The notes below the pieces were generated by a model. It saw nothing but the letters and a program-made list of their open reading frames with translations, ran no database searches and was not told the origin of the DNA. From Galeopsis tetrahit (lineage: Eukaryota; Streptophyta; Magnoliopsida; Lamiales; Lamiaceae), in NCBI GenBank assembly GCA_963675135.1, contig OY776130.1:64514867-64578866 (forward strand): DNA of 64,000 nucleotides, read 5' to 3'. A program made the translations under genes and the position numbers. This document shows, piece by piece, positions 49,014-59,417 of the stretch. Position 1 is the first letter of the stretch. Every line of letters begins with the position of its first letter.

Positions 49014-51134
49014 TTCACTGTACAAACGATTTTCAAGATCTTGTAAGGATGAATGTTGTTGTAGAAATATGACACAAAAATAAATGATTTGGGCATCACG
49101 ATTATTTCACTCAGATTCCTTTGGACTTTGGGAGCAACACATTTCTTTGGACAACGAAATAGGACGTGATCAATTAGGGATAAATTTATCCATAAACTTT
49201 ATTCGAGAACTAAATTTTTTTAAAACAACAAACTAAATCTGAAAAATAGAATTTTCACCATCCACATCCACGTCACATATAATAAATTTATTACCAAAAT
49301 AACAATATGTGCACATTTAAAAGTCATCCCATAATAAAGAAGTTGATAACACATCGATTCAAAGAAATCTAAAAAACGAAATATGTATATACAACAAAGT
49401 CAATATTGAGATGGAAAAACATCCAACGGCTAATTTTTTTCTCTTACGATTCTTGAAGTGGATTTTGAGTTTAGTGACATGAAAGTTGACTGCAATAGCA
49501 AAAAGAGCAGCATCTCCGGTCAAAGAAAAATAAAATTCTTCCATCTTTTCTTCTTTTCAATCTCCTGGTACATGTACAATCAGATTAATTGAAATGGAAT
49601 TATGAGAATTAAGAACAAAAACAACAGATTAAGAGATAATTGAAGAGAACCAAAAAATTTAACAAATATATTAAAATTTTGAAAAAACTACCAATTCATT
49701 TTCTTGAAGTCTTCTTTTCGAATTCAGGAAGAGCTTCACTGAACCCCAATAATAGATCATTATAAGTATTAGCCATATTTGACAATGGAGTGAGACTTGG
49801 TCTCTCCATCTCCCGACTCTTAATGCACATGTGGCAAGTCTTTCCATCTCCTTATTCTTTTAATGCACATGTGGCAAGTCTCTTCATCCCCCTATTTCAG
49901 TTAATTAAGGTTTATAATAACCAATTGGTTTAGCACTTAACACAACGAAATACCGCAGAAAATGAACAACATGTGACCTTTCACTTCATTTGCAACACTA
50001 AATTTTTATAAATTAAGTAAATGGGTTGTCTTAATTGCAACAATAGCATGTGACACGCGTGTGGAACGACACATGGCCAGACGTGGAAGGATGTGACACG
50101 TAGAACGATACATGACGAAACCTTAGCATATATAAAACGACACATGACGAAACCTTGGCATATATAGAACGACAATTTTGATATTTTTTTAAAAATTGTA
50201 CTACAGTTTTTCATTGTTTTATATAGGTTGAATGTTAATTCTAATTTTGTTTGATTAATCTAAAATTCATCTTTAAAAAAAAAATACCAAGAAACATTCA
50301 AGTTGAACGACATAGGTATACTCCCTATAATTAGATATAGTGACATAACTCATTAAACAAATAAAAAATTGGTAAAATAAATTATATCAATATAACAGTA
50401 AATTATGTAACGAATCTAGAATTATGAATAGTTCTACTCTTGTTTATATATAATGTGTTATTTGTCTCAAATATGTTGGTTAAGGATGCATGAAGCGCTT
50501 TGAGAGGCAAGAAACACGACAACAAATTAAGGAAATCAAAGCATAAAATTAACCAGGAATGTTAAATGAACTTTTCTTATGATTTTATAGTAAAATCATT
50601 AACAAAATGCTAGCAAAAGAAATGATCGACACAATTTTAAATCAATAATCTCTTCATTTACATTTAAGGTCATAAGAACGTTGTCTTGCAACATTGAAGT
50701 TCAGAAAATGTGGTTAGTAAAATATTATTCGCTTAAACCTAAATAAAATACATACGTACCATGTTTAGAGTATAAAAATGGAAAACTATGAAAATGTAGA
50801 ATAAAAATATATAAAAAATTCAGCATTAAAAAAAAAAAAAAGTAATACAATCTCGCAGGATGACCGAAGGCATCCAATTTTTTTTTTTTTTTTTCATTAT
50901 CGCGGCCTTGTAATTAATATACATGAAACCGCTTATTGAAATTGGCAAGTGGAATCAAAACCTCTTTCATATTTTTCTTCATTATTTGACGTAATGAAAA
51001 AGACAATTAACTAAGAAATAATATATATTTGACCAATACAGCCTGATTCAAAATTTCATTCTATTGACAATTTATTTATCAGATGGAGAAAACGTTAAAA
51101 AAAATTATATATGAAATTTTAAATTCGACAATTA
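49014..51134. other. Intergenic region; short repeats only
   Basis: No gene recognised. Two ~60-bp copies containing taatgcacatgtggcaagtc lie at about 49818-49890. Two ~43-bp copies around acgacacatgacgaaacctt and catatata lie at 50098-50172. Confidence 0.5.
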
Positions 51135-51144
51135 CATTCCGTCC

Positions 51145-52512
51145 TGTTGGTCCCAAAAGTTGAGTTTAGATTGATTAAGCTAGTAAAAGTCTAGAGGGGA
51201 TGGGTGAATAGACTTTTAAAATTCTATCAAAATATCAGAGTTTAAGTGCGGAAATGTGTTCTGTACAATACTGTTCTTAGAATCAGATCAGTACTAACAG
51301 TTCTTGTTTATACTCAACTTTTCTTTAAATCTTTTATTTAGAAAACTTACTGTTCTTGTTCAACAAATATATCAACAGTTAATCAAATCAAAACAGTAAA
51401 GAACACAAGATTTTTATAGTGGTTCGACAACTTGTCTACATCCACTCTCACAACTCCAGTTGAGATGTTTTATTACTCTTTTCCACTTGAGTACTTGTTG
51501 CTTAGAGTCCCAAGATTAAGACTTCGATCTTATCGATTACACTTCCAAGTGTATTTTCGATCAACTAGTAATTTCACAAGTAACTAGCACACTTGTTTAC
51601 ACAATACAAACTTAAAACGAAAAGTAAAACTTCTCTTGATGATAGCCTCTGTTTCTTCAATTAGATATGTGGCTTCTCTTCAGTTCTTCTTCAACTCTGT
51701 GAGTTCTTGAATACTTGAATGCTTCTTGATTTGCTCTTGAATACTTTGAGTAGTAATAGATTCAGTAGTCTTTTCAAGTAGAAGATCACACGGTATTTAT
51801 AAGCAATAGTAAGACAGTTAGCAGTTTGTGAACTAACTCTCAACTAACTCATAACCGTTTCTTGTTGTACCTTCCTTCAGTTTGTAACCAACTTAAAACT
51901 TATCTTCCAAGTCAGCTTTATCTTCAATAATATCTTCAGTTACGCTTCAAATAAGTCATCCAAACTTATTCTTCAAATAAACCAACTCAGCACAGTAAAC
52001 TACTCTTCTTAGTTTTACTGCTCTTGGTCAGTCAGCACAGTTCTTCCAAAACTGTTCAGCTTCCTTCACAAACTTCACTTGATATCTTCAATCTCTGAAA
52101 TAGTCTTCTGATAACTCTTAGTCATCTTTCTTCAATCTAATCTACTGTTCTAACTATTACAATGCTAAAATACAATAGAATACAACTTTACAAATATAAA
52201 ACCTATATATACATCAACTGAACTATATACAGATGAGTATAACTAAGTGATATACTATAAGCTGTCTATACAATACTTCCATCAGCTTAGTTCTTAAACA
52301 GTTCATATATCAGATTACCAAAATACTAAGATTAGTAAACTAAAACTTCAATAAGATCAGTAATCTCAGATAATAAGATCAGTAAACTTATATCATGTAT
52401 CTCACATAGAAAATCATATAATCACATATATCATTAACTCTAAAGTTACTTTTGGCCATCAAAACATATAATCATCAATTGGAACATTGTTTATAGGATT
52501 CATATCCCAACA
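51145..52512 (-). repeat. 3' LTR of the Copia element
   Basis: 1368 bp, TGTTGGGATATG ... GGGACCAACA on the minus strand. It is 54 bp longer than its partner because of sequence around 52159-52216 that is absent in the other LTR. Both LTRs are rich in aacagt, cagtaaac and gatcagtac words. Confidence 0.95.
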
Positions 52513-52526
52513 ATTTCCCCCTTTTT
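52513..52526 (-). other. Polypurine tract
   Basis: On the minus strand aaaaagggggaaat directly precedes the 3' LTR; it would prime plus-strand DNA synthesis. Confidence 0.85.
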
Positions 52527-52732
52527 GATGAAGCCAAAACTACTTAAACATTCTAATATCAGTAGTTAAGATATATATATAGTTAATCATATAGTTCATC
52601 AATTCAAAAATCAGATTAGGATTCAAATCAGATCAGATATTACACATACTTCACATAGTCACAGAAATACCAAATAAAGAAAATAAAGATAAGGTTAAGA
52701 AGTGTTATCTTTTCCAGCATTGTCCTTCATCT

Positions 52733-55700
52733 TCAGTCTCTATCAGGAATTCTGAATGCCAAGTACAATCTGTTCTTGATATCCATCATGTGATTATGAT
52801 CAGTGATTCCTTCATCTTGAATAATCCTTGAAATTATGTTTCCAATTTCTGAGTAATCTGGTTCACCATCTTCAAGTCTTGGAGGATCCCAAATTGGTTC
52901 TTCAGGACATAAGATCTGTATTCCTGCACCAGCAACTAACAACAGAATATGTTCCTAAAAATCTCTTGATATATTCATCATGAATGCATCAAAGTCAGAA
53001 TATTCATCTTCCTTGCTTGAATGGTCACCAAATTTCTTCACAATAAAACTAGCAATCTGCCATTTCTTTTTCAAATTGTTCCAGAACTCCATATCTTCTG
53101 GATCCACAACAAATTCCATGAATTCTTCATCCAGAATAGTTGTTCCAACAGATTTAGACTTCATTTTCTTTTTCAATGCAGCAACTCGATTATCAAATTT
53201 CTTTCTTGTAGCTTCTGCATCTTTCATCTTTTGTTTTCTAATCTGTTCAGCAGATCTTTTCTCAGCTAATTCAGTTTTCTTCTTAGAAAGCATCTGATTA
53301 TGCTTTTCAACAGATTCAGCAATCAGCACATCACTTGGTCTATTTTCAGTATCAACATGTTTCAGCTTGCTTTTAGACCTGGTCATTCTTCCAGTCTCTT
53401 CAGTCTCTTCTTCATCATCAATAATAAATTTTCTTTTTCTCTTTCCAGAAGAAGATTCAGCAACATGTTTATCAGTAACAGAATCAGGATTTTGTAACTT
53501 TAACTTCAGACTGATGATTTCTTCTTTCAAATCATCTATGCTTGTTTACAACTCATCTTGACTCACAACCAATTGAGCTTGTTGTGTTTGAGTCTGTTCC
53601 ATCACTTTCATCACTTTTACTTTCCCCTTTTTGGCTTCATCTTGCCATTCCTTTAAGGGTGTTAAAAGAAATTCTACTTTCTTTTGCAGCTCAGTAGAAA
53701 GTGACTTTTCTTGTAATCTATGCAGATCATAGATTTTGTTCATTGTGAATTCCAGTATCTTGTCATATGAATTTGCAGCAGTCAAACTTTCCAACTTTTC
53801 AGTGGCTTGTTGAAACCTCTTCAAAGTTTCATCCAACTTACTCTGTAACTCTTCATTGTGCTTTTTCAACAATTCAAAGCTAGAGTTCTCTTGAGCTGTC
53901 TCAGATGGAACTGTTCTGACTGTCTCTTGAACATCATCAAGCACAGTATCCTTCTCAACATCTATTGGTGTGCTCTCCAACTCATTAGCACCCAAAGATT
54001 GTTCCTCTAAGACTTCAGTTTCTTCAGCTACAACAGTGTTTTCAAACATCTCAGTTGCATTTGTATCAGCCTCATAATCAGCTTCCATATCAGCTTCATA
54101 ATCAGCTTCAACATCAGCTTGATCATCAGAAAGTTTAACTTCAGTATCATCAGCATCCATGTTGACATCAGTATCAACATCTACATCAGTAGGCTTAACC
54201 ATGGAATACTTGCAACCAGTTATTCTTTCAATCAACTGAATAACAGATTCCAAACTTGATAGCTCAGTATAAGAATTAACATTTGCAGCTTCTTTCTGTT
54301 CTTGTTCCCAATCATGAAAAACAGAAAGACCACCCATACCTTCAGCCACTATCATCAATTGATCTAGACCTATGCTCCTAAGATATACCCAAGTACCTAT
54401 CCTTAGAAGTTGCTCAAAGGTCTTAGTGCTGTCATCTAAACCATGAAAGCTTTTGAGAAGAGCATTTATCAACTTAAATTGGATCCTCTCTTCCTTGTCA
54501 CAAACAGGATAATCCATCAAGAACACTGATTCAGGTTGGATAAATTTCGTTTCCGGGGAGGATGTAATTTCAATTGGTTCAGAAGAAGGTATATGTTCAT
54601 GCTCAGTAGAGTGATCATGAACTGGTTCGGTTTCAGGTTCTGGTTCAGGAGAAAAATGGGGAGCAGGAGTATGGTGAGGATTAGCTTGAGGAGTGGAATG
54701 AAACGAAGTGTTCTGAGGGGTTGAGGGAGGAGTGTTCTGATGAATAGGAGAGTAGTGAACTGACTCCTCAGAACAGGAAGGCTCAGCTTCATGGGGTTGG
54801 GCTTGAATAGAATGAGAGGTTGAGGGAGAAGGGGTAGTGTTCTGGAGGACTCTTCTGGGTCTAAGAACACCAGAAACTTTAGTTCTCTTATGTGAAAGAA
54901 TAAGACTTGGAGAACTTACCTCTTCCACAGAAGACTCCTTCACATTGGCCACTGACTCTTCTGACTTTTCAGGAACGGCCCTAGCTGATCGACCTCTTCG
55001 TAATCCAGATCGGTTAGGATCATGCCTAGCCTTCGTTCTCGACTCCGGCTCATCATTGTCAGAACGGAACATAGAACCACCAGATTCTTGCGGTTGATTC
55101 CTCTGGCTTTGTTCAAACAAAGTGGACTCCTTCTTGAACAAGAATTTGCCCTGATGAAATCTTTTTGGACGACTCCAATCCATCTTCCTTTCAGCTAATT
55201 GAGGCAACAGTATGCTCAATTTACTTCCAAAACCCATCATGGATTTAATGGAAAATTCTCTTGAGACCTCATCAAAAACCACTTTCTCTCGTTCAGCCAA
55301 TAATCTGCCAAGCAGAAATCCTTGCCAATTACCATTGACTCGATCAGTGATTGCAGCCATAATGCGAATCTTGAGATTGGTAAGAGCGTCTTGACTGAAA
55401 TGTTGCCCTAACAAGCATTTTCCAGCTATATCCATCAACAACTGCATACCTTCGGGAAGCATATCCTTCTTCAAATTGGACAACGTTGCTGGGTCAACAT
55501 TCAACCATCTGCCCACGCGAACCTTCTCTTGCCCTGCCATATAGCTCAGAATATCTATTGGCCCTTCTGGTAGATTGAACGCGATTTCAAGGGTTTCTTT
55601 GGAAATGACAACCCTGTGGCCAGAAATGATCGAACGAATGTTGTTTGAGTCACCCTGCACCTGAAGAAAGAATTCCATTGCCTCAGGTTCGTAAACCTTC

Positions 55701-55894
55701 ACAGAAAATGATTCTAGGTATTTCCGTAGCCCGCATTCTTCACACATGGTGAGAATGGCTTGATTCTCAGCTTTTTGACGACCGATGAAGTAAACGGAGT
55801 TTTCGACGAAGATTCCTTTCTCTCGCATCCATCTGGTTGAATCAAAAGTTCATGCGACTTCATTTTCTTCGTTAAGAATATCGATAATCGCCAT
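52733..55894 (-). pseudogene. Envelope-like third ORF of the Sirevirus-type element
   Basis: One frame of 1054 codons starts at ATG 55894 (MAIIDILNEENEVA). It is interrupted by TGA (55852-55850), TAA (53548-53546) and TAG (52957-52955), and ends at 52733. The longest open part has 760 codons. The N-terminal ~250 residues form a globular domain (FNLPEGPIDILSYMAG ... GNWQGFLLGRLLAERE) of the kind annotated as plant transposon protein or envelope-like in SIRE elements. Next comes a Ser/Pro/Thr-rich low-complexity stretch (PPSTPQNTSFHSTP). An acidic repeat follows (EADYEADMEADYEADTNA), then two long coiled-coil segments with a Lys/Arg-rich part (GKRKRKFI). I see no convincing signal peptide or membrane span, so membrane fusion is unproven; the function is unknown. 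Confidence 0.8.
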
Positions 55895-56510
55895 AGAGTA
55901 GGAATAGAGAAGTGTAGTTGCAAGAGTAGGAAGAATCGAAAATGCTTGAACTTAGAGAATTTTGCAGAAAGATTTTGAGTAATGGAGAAGAAGAAGTTAA
56001 TGTGATCGTGTAAATAAAAAATCAAAGCAAATTTAGGGCTTGGATTGATTTTGATTTCCACGTTGTGTGGTTTGGATTGAGGTTTAGAAAAGTGTAATTT
56101 TAAGAAAACGTTCCAGATTCATAGACTCAAATCCAATTTGGAGCCAACTAGTGTTGATAAATACACCTTTTAAATTAGTTTAGAAATAGAGGAGTGTATT
56201 AATCTTCTCTATAAATGATCTAATTTTGAACAGACCTTGACTTAGAAGTACTCTAAGGCAAAATACTGTTCTGATGTATACCAGCACAGTTATTTCCCAA
56301 ACACATTATACTTCAATTTCTAATTACTACATTATTGAATTTTACTTATCTGGGTTCAGCTGAGTACTGTGATCAGCTGAGTACTCTTTTGAAGATCAGC
56401 TCAGTAGTTGGGTCAGCACAGTAATCCTCAGATCAGTTCCCCAACTCTTCTGATTTTCACCCTCTTTATATCAGCACAATACTTTCTTAGATCAGTACTG
56501 TAAATGTTCT
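55895..56510. other. Spacer between pol and the envelope-like ORF
   Basis: Non-coding by my reading. It holds repeated gatcagctgagtact and cagcacagt words (56350-56440). It may contain a promoter for the downstream ORF; not demonstrable. Confidence 0.4.
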
Positions 56511-56750
56511 GTAGACAGATTTCCCTGTAATCAAATAAGCTCTGTAGACAGTTTAATCAGTAATCAGATCAGTTCTGTAGATTGAATGATATTGTAGTCA
56601 GAATAGTTCTGTAGACAAATTAATTTTGTAATCAGAACAGTCATGTAGACAAATCAATTCAATAGTCAGAACATGTCTGTAGACAGATATGTGCTGTATT
56701 CAGATCAGATTTGTAGACAGATCACTTCTGTAATCAGATCAGTTCCCCCT
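56511..56750. repeat. Seven-copy minisatellite of 33-34 bp inside the retrotransposon
   Basis: Units begin gtagaca at 56511, 56544, 56577 (gtagatt), 56611, 56645, 56679 and 56713, so the steps are 33, 33, 34, 34, 34 and 34. A typical unit is gtagacaaatta ... gtaatcagaacagt. It lies where the RNase H coding sequence would be expected. Confidence 0.88.
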
Positions 56751-59366
56751 CCAGTGGAGAACACCTCTTCTGTGCCTTGATCATCAGGATCCATTCTGTA
56801 GGTTGGCAGCATTGGTACTCCAACTGTTTTACAGGTCTTGATACCAAATTTATCTAACAAAATTTCTTGTATATTTTGCTTGATTGATAAAGATACCATC
56901 AGATGATTGTTTCACTTGAAGTCCAGGAAAATAAGTCATTTCTCCCATCATTGACATTTCAAACTTGCTTTGCATAAGTTTTGAAAAACTCTCACTCATG
57001 CTTTTGTTAGGAGATCCAAATATTATATCATCAAAATAAATTTGGACTAATAAAATGTCTGTACCTTCTTGTCTTCTGAACAAAGTTCGATCCACTTTGC
57101 CCTTAGTAAATCCATTTTCAACTAAGAATAGTGAAAGAGTGTCATACCAGGCTCTTGGAGCTTGTTTTAGACCATAGAGTGCTTTCTTCAACCTGTATAC
57201 TTGATTGCCATTTACCTCTAATTCAGGAGGTTGTTCTACATAAACTTCTTCAACAAGTATACCATTTAAAAATGCACTTTTCACATCCATTTGATACACA
57301 GTGAATTTCATATAAGCAGCATAAGCAAGAAACAATCTTATAGCTTCTAATCTAGCTACAGGAGCAAATGTTTCATCATAGTCAATACCCTCAGCTTGAG
57401 AGTAGCCCTGAGCCACTAATCTGGCTTTGTTTCTCACAACAAGATCATTTTCATCTTTCTTATTTTTGAAAATCCACTTTGTACCTACCACATTGTGATC
57501 AGTAGGTCTTTCTACAAGTTCCCATACATCATTTCGAGTGAACTGATTTAATTCTTCTTGCATAGCAATAATCCAGTTACTGTCGGATAAGGCTTCTTTC
57601 ACATTAGCAGGTTCAATAGAAGATAAGAAGCAACACCAACAAAATAAAGAATTACTGGGTTCATGCTTAGAATCAAACAGTTGCCTTCTGGTCTTAACAC
57701 CTCTATGGGATTCACCAATAATCAGATCAGTAGAATGGGCAAATTTTCATGTTTTTCTAGTCTTAACAGGAATACTTTCATCATCCACATCATGTATAAC
57801 AGAATCATCAATATCAATATCATCATTTTCAGCAGGTTTATTCACAGGAGAACAGTCAACCAATTCAGGCATGTCAATTGGTCTAGAAGACTTACCATTG
57901 TCTTTTACCTTTTCTACATCATCATCTTTGTTTAGAACATTCAGAAATGGATTGTAGGCTTGTACAGATTCATAGATTTCTGTTTCTTCAGTGTCTTTAT
58001 CAGTTTGAATGGTCAGATCATCAACTTTCTTACTGATCTGATGATCAGCGGAGTCCTGTACAACTTTATCAAAGACAACATGGGGTGTTTCTTCTACACA
58101 TAGAGTAGAGTAATTAAAAACTCTAAATGCCTTGCTTGTGGAAGAATATCCTAAGAATATTCCCTGATCAGCTTTGGCATCAAAAGCATTTAATTTGCTC
58201 TTTCCATTGTTATGAATAAAGCACTTACATCCAAAGATATGAAAATATGAAATTCTTGGTTTTCTACCTTTCCATACCTCATAAGGAGTTTTACCATGTA
58301 CTTTGTTGAATGCACATCTGTTCTGAGTGTGACAGGCAGTGTTGATTGCCTCAGCCCAGAACTTCTGTGGTGTGTTGTATTCTGCAAGCATTGTTTTGCA
58401 TGCTTCTTTTAGTGTTCTGTTTCTTCTCTCAGCTACACCATTTTGTTGGGGTGTCCTAGCTGCACTTGTCAAATGCTGAATTCCAAACTTAGAACAAAAT
58501 TCTTTAATATAGCAGTTTATAAATTCAGTCCCCTTGTCACTCCTGATTTTGACAATGGGCTGACCTTTTTCTACTTGCAACCTCTTTAACAGATATGGTA
58601 GTTGGGTTTGTGTATCACTCTTTTTGTGTAAGAAGATTGTCCAAGTGTACTTTGAATAATCATCTACCACAACCAAAGTGTACCTTCTACCATTCAGTGT
58701 AGGGGGTTTTATTGGACCATGTAAATCCATGTGTAAGAGTTCTAAGACTCTACAAGTAGAAAGAGTGGGAATTGACTTAAAGGAAACCTTTACCTGTTTA
58801 CCTTTTTGGCAAGCATCACACACTTGTGATTTGAAATAGATTTCATTAGGGATACCTTCAACAAGGTAGTTTCTTGCAATCTTGTTAAGAATCTTAAAGT
58901 TTAGATGACATAAGCGTCTGTGCCATAGCCAACTGATTTCTTTAGGACTTTTAGAAAGAAGGCAAGCATCCCTAGGACAGCTATTCCAATTTACAATGTA
59001 GACACTGCCCTGTCTAACTCCAACTAGTAGAATTGTATGAGTTCTTTTATCCCAGATTTCACATTTGGTGCTTTTGAAGTAAACTTTGAAACCCCTGTCA
59101 CAAAATTGAGAGACAGATAACAAATTATATTTCAGACCTTCAACATATGAGACATCTTGAATCTCTACATCTCCATTCTTGATGTATCCAAATCCTTTTG
59201 TAATTGCCATGGAACTATCTCCAAAGATCACTTTTGGTCCTTCCTTCTCATGGTAGTCAGAAAGAAGAGTCTTGGTACCAGTCATGTGGTGAGAACACCC
59301 ACTGTCTATGTACCAAGTTTCTCCAACTGAACCACCTTTCTTGTAAAGATCCAGTCGACCCTGCAA
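56705..59366 (-). pseudogene. Copia pol: protease, integrase and reverse transcriptase; no RNase H seen
   Basis: Order on the minus strand: protease motif WYIDSGCSHHMTG, then GAG-pre-integrase LWHRRLCHLNF with CDACQKGKQ zinc ligands. The integrase core follows (MDLHGPIKPP, RSDKGTEF, PQQNGVAERRN supplying D, D and E). Next is the IN C-terminal FLGYSSTSKAFRVFN, then reverse transcriptase with VYQMDVKSAFLNG and IYFDDIIFGS (usual YVDD is YFDD). Breaks: in-frame TGA at 57749-57747 between integrase and RT, and one extra T near 56860 that shifts the end (LLDKFGIKTCKTVGVPM is in another frame). The region is open in the gag frame but separated from gag by two stops. After the connection segment (MDPDDQGTEEVF) the frame runs into the minisatellite, and the RNase H motifs (ADFAG, STAEAEY-like) are not found. 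Confidence 0.9.
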
Positions 59367-59417
59367 GTAGTGATCTTAATAATTTAGGTACCCTTTCTTT
59401 ATTGGGGTCCTTGGGGG

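Noticed and set aside
54517..55394. Plus- and minus-strand frames overlapping the envelope-like ORF
   Set aside because: Shadow frames of the low-complexity Pro/Ser/Thr region.
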